Origin: Alistipes sp.
GTDB lineage: Bacteria > Bacteroidota > Bacteroidia > Bacteroidales > Rikenellaceae
DNA length: 36,943 nucleotides
Reading direction: 5' to 3'
NCBI GenBank assembly: GCA_021202985.1
Contig: JAJQCA010000068.1
Span: forward strand, 1-36,943
Both the position numbers and the translations under genes were made by a program. The notes under the pieces are model-generated. The model was not told the origin of the DNA, made no database searches, and saw only the letters and a list, made by a program, of their open reading frames with translations. Of the stretch, positions 15,549 through 23,708 are shown in pieces (position 1 is the first letter of the stretch; each line of letters opens with the position of its first letter).

Positions 15549-18500
15549 CTACATGAGGGTGTATTTGTACTGTCCCTCGTTGCAGAACCGTATCAGCTCG
15601 GCCGACAGGTTTATCTTAAAGGTCTTGGAAAACATCCCCACGGAAACCTCCGTTTCAGGATCGACAACCTTCACACGGAATATTATGTTCCCCTTCGAAT
15701 CCCTCACGATGGTAGAGAGGTCCTCCACCACTTCCGCCGTAATGTCGTTCACCGGCAGGGTGAGGGTCATTTCCTTTATAAGCGTTTCCTGTGCTTCGGC
15801 AAGCTGCATGATGGAGTTAATCTTCGGTTCCAGTTCGTTCTCGTTGTACATCCTCGGTACCACTTTGCCGCGCACGAGCAGGAAGTAATCCTGGTACATG
15901 AATTTACGGAAATTTTCGTAGTCCTTCCCGAACAGCGTGAACTGGTACGACCCGTTGTAATCCTCCAGCGTGAACCGGCCGAAAGGCTTGCCCGTTTTGG
16001 TCATAAGGTTCTGCACCCCGGTCACCATCCCGGCTATCACAAAATCCTTGCCCTTCATGCCTGAGAGTTCCTCGAGATCGGCGCACGAGTAGTTACAGAA
16101 ATTACGTATCAGTATCTGGTAGTCGTCCAGCGGGTGCGACGAGAGGTACATACCTATGACCTCCCTCTCGCGGCCCAGCATCTCCAGCTTGGTCCAGTCC
16201 GGAGCTTGCGGGGGAAGGGGTTTCTGGATGTCGGCGCTGTCCGACACGCCGCCGAAGAGGCTCTGCTGCGAGTTGTTCTTTTCGCTTTGCATCCGCGTAC
16301 CGTAGCGGATCAACTGCTCGAGGAACGTGGTCCCTCCGCTCTCCTTCGAGTCCACGGGGACAAAAAACCTGCTCCGCGGGAAGCCACTTATATTATCGAG
16401 CGCCCCTGCCATTGCCAGGTTCTCCATATTCTTTTTGTTGAGTACCTGCAGATTCACCCTTTCGACAAAGTCGTATATGGATTCGAACTTTCCGTTTGTG
16501 CGTCTCTCTTCCACGAGAGTTTTTACGGCCGCTTCGCCGACCCCTTTTATGCCCGCCAGTCCGAAACGCACGTTCCCTGCCGCGTCGGCCGAGAACCGGT
16601 TCATGCTTTCGTTCACATCAGGCCCCAAAACCTGTATCCCCATCCTTTTGGCCTCGTCCATAAAGAAGGTCAGCTTCTTTATGTCCGAGAAGTTGCGGCT
16701 CAGGAGGGCCGCCATAAATTCGGAAGGGTAGTGGGCTTTGAGATATGCGGTCTGGTATGAAACGTAGGCGTAGCACGTCGAGTGCGATTTGTTGAACGCG
16801 TAGGATGCGAACGCCTCCCAGTCGCTCCATATCTTTTCGCACACCTTCGGGTCGTGCCCTTTCTTCTGAACCCCCTCGAGGAACTTGGGCTTGAGCTTGT
16901 CCAGTACCGCCTTCTGCTTCTTGCCCATCGCTTTTCGCAGTGTGTCGGCTTCGCCGCCGGTGAAACCGGCCAGCTTCTGCGACAGGAGCATGACCTGCTC
17001 CTGGTATACCGTGATACCGTAGGTGTCACTCAGGTACTCCTCCATGTCGGGTATCTCGTACACCACTTTTTCGACACCGTTCTTACGGGCGATAAAGTTG
17101 GGGATATACTCCATAGGCCCCGGGCGGTAGAGGGCGTTCATGGCGATAAGGTCCTCGAAACGGTTCGGCTTCAGGTTGCGCAGGTGCTTTTTCATACCCG
17201 GCGACTCGAACTGGAACAGCCCCGTGGTATCGCCACGGGCGTATAGCTCGTAGGTCTCCTTGTCGTCCAGCGGGATGGCGTCGATGTCTATAACCTCGCC
17301 CCGGATGTCTTTTATATTGTCGAGGGCGTCCTTGATTATTGAGAGGGTTTTAAGGCCCAGGAAGTCCATCTTTATCAGCCCGACGCTCTCCACCAGCTTA
17401 CCTTCGAATTGCACCACGTTGATATAGCCGTCGCTCTCCTTGTCCTTTGCCACGGCCATGGGGGCGAAGTTTTCCAGATCGTCCGGGCCTATAATCACCC
17501 CGCAGGCGTGCACCCCCGTCTGGCGTACCGAACCTTCGAGTTTTTCGGCATAGATGAGCGTGTCCCGGATAACGGGGTTCTGCGAATTCCGCTCGGCGGC
17601 CAATTCCGGAGAATCCTTGTAGACTCTCTCAAAGGGGGTTTCGCCTTTCTCGGTGAGGATACGGTCCGGCACCAGTTTGGCGAGGCGGTCGCTGTCGGGA
17701 AGGGGAAGGCCCTGTACGCGGGCGACGTCCCGGATGGCCATTTTCGGGGCCATCGTACCGAACGTTATAATCTGCGCGACGCGTTTCTGCCCGTATTTCT
17801 GCGTGACGTACCTGAGCACGTCCGCGCGGCCGTCCTCGTCGAAGTCGATATCGATATCGGGCATGGAGATACGGTCGGGGTTGAGGAACCGCTCGAACAG
17901 CAGGTCGTAGGCTATCGGGTCTATATTGGTAATGCCCAGGGCGTAGGCGACCACCGAACCGGCCGCAGAACCGCGGCCCGGCCCAACGGCCACGCCCATC
18001 TCCCTCGCCGCGCGGATAAAGTCCCACACGATAAGGAAGTAACCCGGAAAACCCATCCACTCCATAGTTGCCAGCTCGTACTGTATCCTCTCGATAATCT
18101 GCGGCGAAAGTTCCTGCCCGGCTTCTTTGCAATATTTGCGGCGGGCGCCCTCGTATGTAAGGTGTTCGAGATACCGGAACTGGCGGGCTATGTTCAGTTT
18201 CTCGCCGTATTCCGGATGGTCGGCCACGAAAGCCTCCGCGGTGGGGGCGGCCATTATCGCGGCATGTATCTTCTCTTTGAGCTGTTTCTGCTCTTCGTTG
18301 TCTTTTTCAGTGGGGAGGAAGTTTTTGGCGAGGGTCTCCTTTAGCTTATCGGGTTCTATTACGAAATCATCCGGTATCGGGAAGTCGGGCATAAGAGGCC
18401 CGGATTCGAGGGAGTATTCTTCGATTTTGCCGGCGATTTCGAGTGTCGTCTCCAGCGCTTCGGGGTTTCGCGGGAATAGTGCCGCCATCTCGTCGGCCGA

Positions 18501-19256
18501 TTTCAGATACTCCTGAAATGTGTAACGCATCCTCTTGGGGTCGTCCAAATCGCGCCCGGTGTTGAGGCATATAAGCCTGTCGTGCGCCTGGGCGTCCTCC
18601 TCGTATACGAAGTGCACGTCGTTGGATGCTATATACTTAACCCCGTGCTTGGCGGCAAGCTCCAAGAGCGTTTCGTTTACCTTCAACTGGTTTCTGTAAA
18701 CGTTCTCGTCGATATGCGGCACGCCGGACTGGTGCAGCTGAAGTTCGAGGTAATAATCCTCCCCGAATATCCCTACGAACTCCTCTATAACCCTGCCCGC
18801 ATCGCTGGCGTTGCCGTGCATTATGGCCTGCGGCAATTCGCCCCCGAGGCACGCCGAGCAGCAAATCAGCCCCTCGTGGAAATCCCGAAGCAACTGCTTG
18901 TCGATACGGGGTTTGTAATAAAACCCTTCGGTCCACGAATAGGAGACGATTTTTATGAGGTTGCGGTAACCCGTCTTGTTTTTGGCCAGCAGGATAAGGT
19001 GGTCGCCCGCCTTTTCGTCCTTGTCCTTCTCGAACCGGTTTTTTACCACATAAACCTCGCAGCCCAGAATCGGTTTAACGCCCTCACGGGTGGCCGCGTC
19101 GTGGAACTCCTTAACCCCGAACATGTTGCCGTGGTCCGTAATGGCCAGGGCGGGCATGCCGAGTTCTTTGGCCCGTTTTATGACTGTTTTGATGGGGGAG
19201 GCCCCGTCGAGTATGGAGTATTGGGTATGTACGTGAAGGTGAACGAATTGTGGCAT
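15549..19256 (-). CDS. dnaE: DNA polymerase III subunit alpha
   Basis: Replicative polymerase catalytic subunit, 1235 residues, DnaE1 type. Domains in order: PHP domain with VHLHVHTQYSILDGA and ITDHGNMFG (metal-binding His/Asp set appears complete, as in species with a PHP-linked nuclease remnant); palm with GRGSAAGSVVAYALG and the catalytic PDIDIDFDEDGR; third catalytic Asp in IKMDFLGLKTL; fingers and tandem helix-hairpin-helix with FGLAGIKGVGEAAVKTL; C-terminal OB fold (VIAGMVTGVQNLMTKTGKPFG). The length exceeds E. coli DnaE (1160) as usual in Bacteroidetes. A good promoter box precedes it. Confidence 0.97.
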   Translation of the reverse strand: MPQFVHLHVHTQYSILDGASPIKTVIKRAKELGMPALAITDHGNMFGVKEFHDAATREGVKPILGCEVYVVKNRFEKDKDEKAGDHLILLAKNKTGYRNLIKIVSYSWTEGFYYKPRIDKQLLRDFHEGLICCSACLGGELPQAIMHGNASDAGRVIEEFVGIFGEDYYLELQLHQSGVPHIDENVYRNQLKVNETLLELAAKHGVKYIASNDVHFVYEEDAQAHDRLICLNTGRDLDDPKRMRYTFQEYLKSADEMAALFPRNPEALETTLEIAGKIEEYSLESGPLMPDFPIPDDFVIEPDKLKETLAKNFLPTEKDNEEQKQLKEKIHAAIMAAPTAEAFVADHPEYGEKLNIARQFRYLEHLTYEGARRKYCKEAGQELSPQIIERIQYELATMEWMGFPGYFLIVWDFIRAAREMGVAVGPGRGSAAGSVVAYALGITNIDPIAYDLLFERFLNPDRISMPDIDIDFDEDGRADVLRYVTQKYGQKRVAQIITFGTMAPKMAIRDVARVQGLPLPDSDRLAKLVPDRILTEKGETPFERVYKDSPELAAERNSQNPVIRDTLIYAEKLEGSVRQTGVHACGVIIGPDDLENFAPMAVAKDKESDGYINVVQFEGKLVESVGLIKMDFLGLKTLSIIKDALDNIKDIRGEVIDIDAIPLDDKETYELYARGDTTGLFQFESPGMKKHLRNLKPNRFEDLIAMNALYRPGPMEYIPNFIARKNGVEKVVYEIPDMEEYLSDTYGITVYQEQVMLLSQKLAGFTGGEADTLRKAMGKKQKAVLDKLKPKFLEGVQKKGHDPKVCEKIWSDWEAFASYAFNKSHSTCYAYVSYQTAYLKAHYPSEFMAALLSRNFSDIKKLTFFMDEAKRMGIQVLGPDVNESMNRFSADAAGNVRFGLAGIKGVGEAAVKTLVEERRTNGKFESIYDFVERVNLQVLNKKNMENLAMAGALDNISGFPRSRFFVPVDSKESGGTTFLEQLIRYGTRMQSEKNNSQQSLFGGVSDSADIQKPLPPQAPDWTKLEMLGREREVIGMYLSSHPLDDYQILIRNFCNYSCADLEELSGMKGKDFVIAGMVTGVQNLMTKTGKPFGRFTLEDYNGSYQFTLFGKDYENFRKFMYQDYFLLVRGKVVPRMYNENELEPKINSIMQLAEAQETLIKEMTLTLPVNDITAEVVEDLSTIVRDSKGNIIFRVKVVDPETEVSVGMFSKTFKINLSAELIRFCNEGQYKYTLM

Positions 19257-19292
19257 TGCGAATCAGGCCCTTTCTGTTGGTTAGATAACATA

Positions 19293-19300
19293 CAAAGATA
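19293..19300 (-). promoter_or_regulatory. Promoter -7 box of dnaE
   Basis: Minus-strand TATCTTTG, exact TAnnTTTG match, 36 nt upstream of the dnaE ATG. Confidence 0.6.
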
Positions 19301-19447
19301 TACACCGTGCAGGAGGATTTAACGGGCCGCACCTACAAGTTATCAACATATTTTTTACTATATTACAGTGAATATAGGATGTGCCCCGGAATGGTTCGGG
19401 CGGGCCTGGCCCGGCTTCCGGCTGTCACTATATACAGAATATATAAA

Positions 19448-19735
19448 ATGAATACGGATATGGACGGACAAAACGAAGCGGTAGTGGTCGCCACTTACCT
19501 GTCGGTGAACGAAGCGCAGATTTTCAAAGCCCTTTTGGAATCGGCCGGGGTGCCGGCGCGAATGCAGAATGATATCGCCGCGCAGATAATACCCGCCTAC
19601 GGGGATATGATGCAGGTAAACCTGTTGGTGTCACCCGACGACCTGGAGAAAGCCAGGGAGATTCTCTCGGCGGGGTTCGACCAGAAGGAGTTCGATGCCG
19701 AATCCCAGAGCGATACGGCCGGGTCGGACCTTTAG
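19448..19735 (+). CDS. DUF2007-family small protein
   Basis: A 95-residue cytoplasmic protein with the DUF2007 pattern: VVVATYLSVNEAQIFKALLESAGVPARMQND followed by a hydrophobic VNLLVSPDDLEKAREIL. The fold is a small alpha/beta (ferredoxin-like) signal-transducing-type domain; function is unknown. An upstream in-frame ATG at 19307 would run through the dnaE promoter area, so the start at 19448 (MNTDMDGQNE) is preferred. The acidic C-terminal tail is poorly conserved. It stands alone, divergent from dnaE. Confidence 0.75.
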   Translation: MNTDMDGQNEAVVVATYLSVNEAQIFKALLESAGVPARMQNDIAAQIIPAYGDMMQVNLLVSPDDLEKAREILSAGFDQKEFDAESQSDTAGSDL

Positions 19736-19768
19736 AGAGTCTGTGCGTGCATAAACCAATCCGGCAAT

Positions 19769-19786
19769 CCGGAATCCTGATTCCGG
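19769..19786. repeat. Short perfect inverted repeat
   Basis: CCGGAATC-CT-GATTCCGG lies in the 216-bp gap between the convergent DUF2007 and aroE genes. There is no T tract; it could be a weak terminator. Nothing else is clear in this gap. Confidence 0.4.
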
Positions 19787-19951
19787 CTCAGGCGGGTGCA
19801 GATACTCCTACTGTGGTCGTTAGTCGGTTAAAGACGGTGAGCCGCCATCGCAGGGTGGAGGCCGAAGCCAGAATCGGGAAGAACGACAGGCTTTGGTATG
19901 GGCCGGCTGGTTGGCGGTCCCATTCCGGTCCAGTCGCGGCGAGGGCCGGTG

Positions 19952-20683
19952 TTACCGGTTCCAGATTTCCCAAGCCTTTTCTGCCTGCCCGATAAGCATG
20001 CGGAAACCGTTTACCGTACGGGCGCCGCGGGCTGCTCCCTCCCGCATAAAGGCGGTCTCTGCCGGGTTGTAAACAAGGTCGAAAAGACGGTGGGCCGGGG
20101 TCAGGAGGTCGTAAGGAATGGCGGGCGATGAATTTACATCGGGAAAGGTGCCGACAGGGCTGGTGTTCACAATCAGCATGTGGGCTGCCATGACGGACCC
20201 GTCCAGTTCCCCGTAAGTCAGGGTACCGGGGGCCTTACTCCTCGAAACGCTTATGTGCCCGATACCGAGCGTGTCCAGTACGTAATTCACCGCTTTGGCC
20301 GCACCGCCCGTACCGAGGACGAGTGCGTCAGGCCGTTCGTCGCCAAGGAATTCGAGGAGAGAAGCCCGGAATCCGTCGGCATCGGTGTTGTGCCCGGTCA
20401 GTTTTCCGTCCCGCAGCGAGATGCAGTTCACCGCACCGATTTCCCGTGCCCCGTCGTCCAGCGAGTCGAGGTAAGGTATTACCTGCTGTTTATAAGGTAT
20501 GGTGACGTTAAGCCCCTTCAGACCCGGGTTAGTAGCGATCAAGCCGGGCAATTGAGAAATATCATCCAATGGGAATTTCTCATATACGGCGCCTTGGACG
20601 CCTTCCCTTTCGAATTTCTCTGTGAAGTATTGTTTCGAGAAAGAGTGCCCCAACGGGTTACCAATTATTCCGTAAATATCCAT
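19952..20683 (-). CDS. aroE: Shikimate dehydrogenase
   Basis: NADPH-dependent reduction of 3-dehydroshikimate to shikimate in chorismate synthesis. The 243-residue product has the substrate-binding IIGNPLGHSFSK, the catalytic Lys in LNVTIPYKQ, the Asn-Asp pair in GHNTDADGF, the glycine-rich loop VLGTGGAAKAV and the C-terminal NGFRMLIGQAEKAWEIW. Length is at the short end of the AroE range (about 270 in E. coli). It begins 10 bp after the DUF368 gene on the same strand, so the two are almost certainly cotranscribed. Confidence 0.94.
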   Translation of the reverse strand: MDIYGIIGNPLGHSFSKQYFTEKFEREGVQGAVYEKFPLDDISQLPGLIATNPGLKGLNVTIPYKQQVIPYLDSLDDGAREIGAVNCISLRDGKLTGHNTDADGFRASLLEFLGDERPDALVLGTGGAAKAVNYVLDTLGIGHISVSRSKAPGTLTYGELDGSVMAAHMLIVNTSPVGTFPDVNSSPAIPYDLLTPAHRLFDLVYNPAETAFMREGAARGARTVNGFRMLIGQAEKAWEIWNR

Positions 20684-20693
20684 ATCGCGTCGG

Positions 20694-21644
20694 TTACCGG
20701 GTTATTTCCCTTTTCTTTGCGGCCGTCCTTCCTATACGTTCCATGACCATAATAAGCAGAAAGCCCGCGGCGGCGGCCACTATTGCCCCCGTCAGGTGGG
20801 ACCCGTCGGCCGAGAGACCGGCGTAAGCTCCCGGGAGGATGTTCCTTTCGATGAGCGGGTGGGGCACCCCGTGGCTGTCCATATACCACCCGAGCACTTC
20901 CTTCCAGGGCCATATCTTATAAAGCGAGCCGAACAGGATTCCGGACAAGGCCGCTATGGTTACATTGCGGTAATTTCTCAACAGCCACGACAGGAAGTGC
21001 GAGAAGCTGATTATCCCGGCCACGGCACCCACAATGAATATCGATATGGTCAGTACGTCGAGGTTTGCCACGGCGTCCATCATGTATTGGTATTTGCCCA
21101 TGAGCAGAAGTATAAACGCTCCCGAGATTCCCGGCAGTATCATGGCGCATACGGCCACCGCTCCGCATACCAGGACGAACCACCATGCGTCGGGGGTTGT
21201 GGCCGGAGTGGCGAGCGACAGGAATATGATTGCCGCCACACCCGTAATAAGGGCCGCCACGGTGCGCAGGTTCCAATTGTCGACGTCCCGGACCACCATA
21301 ATCACAGAGGCCGAAATAAGGCCGAAGAAGAAAGCCCAGGTCACTACCGGATGGTATTCCAGCAGGTAAAGCATAACTTTTGCCAGCGAGAATATCGACA
21401 GCGCGATGCCGGCAACGAGCGAAGCGAGGAAATTACCGTTTATCTTTTTCCAGAACGGCCCGAATTTAAGCCTCAGCAACAGGCGGAGAGCCTCCCCGTC
21501 GAGGCTTTTTATCGAGTTCAGAAGCTCTTCGTATATACCCGATATAAATGCGATAGTTCCGCCCGAGACGCCCGGTATAACGTCGGCCGCTCCCATGGCA
21601 GCACCTTTAAGGGCTATTATGATGTAATCGGTTACCTTTCTCAT
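20694..21644 (-). CDS. popT: DUF368 membrane protein, polyprenyl-phosphate translocase (PopT) family
   Basis: Inner-membrane protein of 316 residues with about eight to ten hydrophobic segments. The family signature ALKGAAMGAADVIPGVSGGTIAFISGIYEELL is at the N terminus, and a second copy-like motif CAMILPGISGAFILLLMGKY lies in the middle, reflecting the internal repeat of the family. DUF368 proteins have been shown in other bacteria to recycle undecaprenyl phosphate across the membrane, so a role in returning the lipid carrier for peptidoglycan and O-antigen synthesis is likely. A TTG at 21668 is in frame, but ATG 21644 (MRKVTDY) fits better. Upstream of aroE in the same transcript. Confidence 0.85.
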   Translation of the reverse strand: MRKVTDYIIIALKGAAMGAADVIPGVSGGTIAFISGIYEELLNSIKSLDGEALRLLLRLKFGPFWKKINGNFLASLVAGIALSIFSLAKVMLYLLEYHPVVTWAFFFGLISASVIMVVRDVDNWNLRTVAALITGVAAIIFLSLATPATTPDAWWFVLVCGAVAVCAMILPGISGAFILLLMGKYQYMMDAVANLDVLTISIFIVGAVAGIISFSHFLSWLLRNYRNVTIAALSGILFGSLYKIWPWKEVLGWYMDSHGVPHPLIERNILPGAYAGLSADGSHLTGAIVAAAAGFLLIMVMERIGRTAAKKREITR

Positions 21645-21681
21645 TTCTTTGGTGTACGGTAAGGTCAATATTTCCGGAGGA

Positions 21682-21689
21682 CAAATTTA
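21682..21689 (-). promoter_or_regulatory. Promoter -7 box of popT-aroE
   Basis: Minus-strand TAAATTTG (exact TAnnTTTG) 37 nt upstream of the popT ATG. Two more exact matches occur at 21692-21699 and 21741-21748, so the active one is uncertain. Confidence 0.45.
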
Positions 21690-21855
21690 ACCAAATGTAC
21701 GGATTAATCTATATGTGGTTGTGGCCGGTAACGGAATGGGCAAATTTAACAGGTATCCGGTCTTGGGCGGAATTATACGCTATTATGGCTGGTGGGCATT
21801 TGTACGGTGAAAAACGGCCGTTTGCCGGTCTTTCGAATTGGCCCGGATGACACGG

Positions 21856-23037
21856 TTAGGAGTAACCTGCCAGCCACCCGCCGCCGATAACAAGGTCGCC
21901 GTCGTAAAAGACCACGGGCTGGCCCGGCGCCGGCGCCCATGCGGGTTCGGCAAGGTGGAGGATTAACCGACTCCCCTCCGTGCCGCCGCCGTCCAATCTA
22001 TTGTCTCCCTTCCCGGAATCGCTTGCGCCCCCGTTACGCTTGCTCTTGTCGGGATTTTCCGTCCCGCAGGACCCGATGCAACCGCCGGTATGGCCGGAGC
22101 CTTCCACGGTGTAGCTGGCTCCGCCGCAGGGGTTACGGCCCACGCCCCGGATTTTGATTTCCGGTATGAAATTCCCGTGGAGACGATTGCCGGTTATTAT
22201 AAAGTTCTCCAGTACAAGGCGGCTTGCGAACAATTCCCCGCCGGGTCCGGCTATCACCCGGTTCCGGGCCGCGTCTATTCCCGTTACGGCCCACCCGGCC
22301 GGCAGGGACAGGCCTTTCTTTTGCCCCGGCGTATAGAAAGCGCATCCGTCGTGCCGCCCCACCGGATTACCGGCGCGGTCGGTTACCTCTCCCGGACGGC
22401 AGGATAAGTGGCCGGGCGCCTGCGCGCGTAGAAAACCGCGGTAATCGCCGCCTTTAAGGAAACAGACTCCCATGCTCTCCCTCTGCACCGGTGCCGCACC
22501 GCGACTGACAACCTCGGCTTTTATTTCGTCGCCCATAGGCGTGAGGGCCATAGCCAAAACTTCCTGCGGTAACATCCACAGGTAGTACGACTGGTCTTTG
22601 ACACTGTCCGCCGCCCGGGTGACGTGCAGGTATCCGCCCGACTCGGTAATCCGGAAATAATGGCCGGTAGCGATACGGTCGAAACCGTTTGAGGCGGCGT
22701 AACGGTGGAGGTATTTCCATTTAATAAGCGGGTTGCAGACGGTACACGGGGCGGGGGTGCGGCCACGGAGGTATTCGCCGGTAAAGTAATCCACCACGCC
22801 GTTCCGGAACTCTTCCCGTACGTCGATTGCATGGCAAGGAATACCGAGGTGTGCGGCTTTATCCCGTGTGGCGTGGATGAACTCCCTGTCGCCCGTCATA
22901 TCCAACACGAGGGCTTCGACCCGGTGGCCGGCACGGGAAAGCTTGACGGCCGCGTAGCAACTGTCTGTGCCGCCGCTGAATGCCAGGAGCACTTTCTTTC
23001 CGTTTGGATTTTCATCAACCTCCGTGAGTCGAATCAT
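21856..23037 (-). CDS. mnmA: tRNA-uridine 2-sulfurtransferase MnmA-type
   Basis: Predicted enzyme inserting sulfur at C2 of the wobble uridine in tRNA Lys/Glu/Gln. In the 393-residue product the PP-loop is FSGGTDSCYAA (residues ~20-30); the catalytic cysteines are Cys101 in PCTVCNPLIKW and Cys192 in ESMGVCFLKG; the C-terminal beta-barrel ends GQPVVFYDGDLVIGGGWL. It has a Gly/Cys/Asn-rich insertion of about 43 residues (21973-22101) in the barrel domain, giving a product longer than the usual ~360. ATG 23037 is chosen over an in-frame TTG at 23049. It may be one of several Bacteroidetes MnmA paralogues. A terminator-like hairpin lies only 18 nt upstream. Confidence 0.85.
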   Translation of the reverse strand: MIRLTEVDENPNGKKVLLAFSGGTDSCYAAVKLSRAGHRVEALVLDMTGDREFIHATRDKAAHLGIPCHAIDVREEFRNGVVDYFTGEYLRGRTPAPCTVCNPLIKWKYLHRYAASNGFDRIATGHYFRITESGGYLHVTRAADSVKDQSYYLWMLPQEVLAMALTPMGDEIKAEVVSRGAAPVQRESMGVCFLKGGDYRGFLRAQAPGHLSCRPGEVTDRAGNPVGRHDGCAFYTPGQKKGLSLPAGWAVTGIDAARNRVIAGPGGELFASRLVLENFIITGNRLHGNFIPEIKIRGVGRNPCGGASYTVEGSGHTGGCIGSCGTENPDKSKRNGGASDSGKGDNRLDGGGTEGSRLILHLAEPAWAPAPGQPVVFYDGDLVIGGGWLAGYS

Positions 23038-23050
23038 GGTCAGGTGCAAT

Positions 23051-23074
23051 AAAAAACCCGCTCCAAGTGCGGGT
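23051..23074 (-). terminator. Terminator-like hairpin just upstream of mnmA
   Basis: Minus strand: ACCCGC-ACTTGGA-GCGGGT stem followed by TTTTT. It would end leftward transcripts from DUF3276, but it also lies just before the mnmA start. The remaining gap 23075-23250 shows no promoter box. Confidence 0.75.
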
Positions 23075-23250
23075 ATATGATTATTGTTTACGGATCTTAT
23101 CTTACCGGGTTTTCATCCACCGATCTTTGCCTGTCGGAGGTGGAATGCCGCCCATCCGCTTAACGGCTAAAACCGGCTAACCCGGCTTTTCGACTGGTGG
23201 GTGTTTGCCGACCTCTCCCTTACGGAACTATCCTCCGGCCGCCTCACGGT

Positions 23251-23604
23251 TTAAAGCCTGTCGAATTCGTCGTCCACTCCGGCCGGGGCAGCCTGTGCAT
23301 CGGCTTCCTGCTGGCGGAAAAACTCGGGTTTGTGTTCTTTGATATAGTTTATCACTTCTTCCAGCCCGTCGCTGAATTTGGCAAAGTCTTCCTTGTAGAG
23401 ATAAAGTTTGTGCTTGTCGTAAACGAACGAACCGTCCTTCATCTGCTTTTTACGGCTCTCGGTTATCGTAAGGAAATAGTCGTCGTTGCGCGTAGCCTTC
23501 ACATCGAAAAAGTAAGTCCTCCGGCCGGCCCTTACCGCTTTAGAATATACTTCTTCTCCACCTTCGACGTCCGTTTCCCTCCTAAAATCCATATTTTCTG
23601 CCAT
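23251..23604 (-). CDS. DUF3276/PUR-alpha-like nucleic-acid-binding protein
   Basis: A 117-residue Bacteroidetes PUR-domain protein. The core EEVYSKAVRAGRRTYFFDVKATRNDDYFLTITESRK and the KHKLYLYKEDFAKFSDGLEEVINYIKE repeat are the single-strand DNA/RNA-binding whirly-like fold related to Borrelia BpuR and eukaryotic PUR-alpha. The C-terminal tail (QQEADAQAAPAGVDDEFDRL) is acidic and disordered. Start at 23604 (MAENMDFRRE) is chosen; the in-frame ATG at 23592 is also possible. It has its own promoter, one of the best in the window, consistent with a high-level global regulator; the target is not known. Confidence 0.88.
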   Translation of the reverse strand: MAENMDFRRETDVEGGEEVYSKAVRAGRRTYFFDVKATRNDDYFLTITESRKKQMKDGSFVYDKHKLYLYKEDFAKFSDGLEEVINYIKEHKPEFFRQQEADAQAAPAGVDDEFDRL

Positions 23605-23629
23605 ACTACGGGTGTTTGATAGTTCCCGA

Positions 23630-23660
23630 CAAATATATGGAAAAAATACCCGGACTGCAA
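23630..23660 (-). promoter_or_regulatory. Promoter of the DUF3276 gene
   Basis: Minus strand: TTTG, 20 nt, TATATTTG (box at 23630-23637), 26 nt before the ATG. Both elements and the spacing fit the Bacteroidetes promoter consensus. Confidence 0.75.
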
Positions 23661-23708
23661 ACAATCGTGTCGAAAAGTAATTTACATGCAGGTAGTTGGC
23701 CTGCCCGG

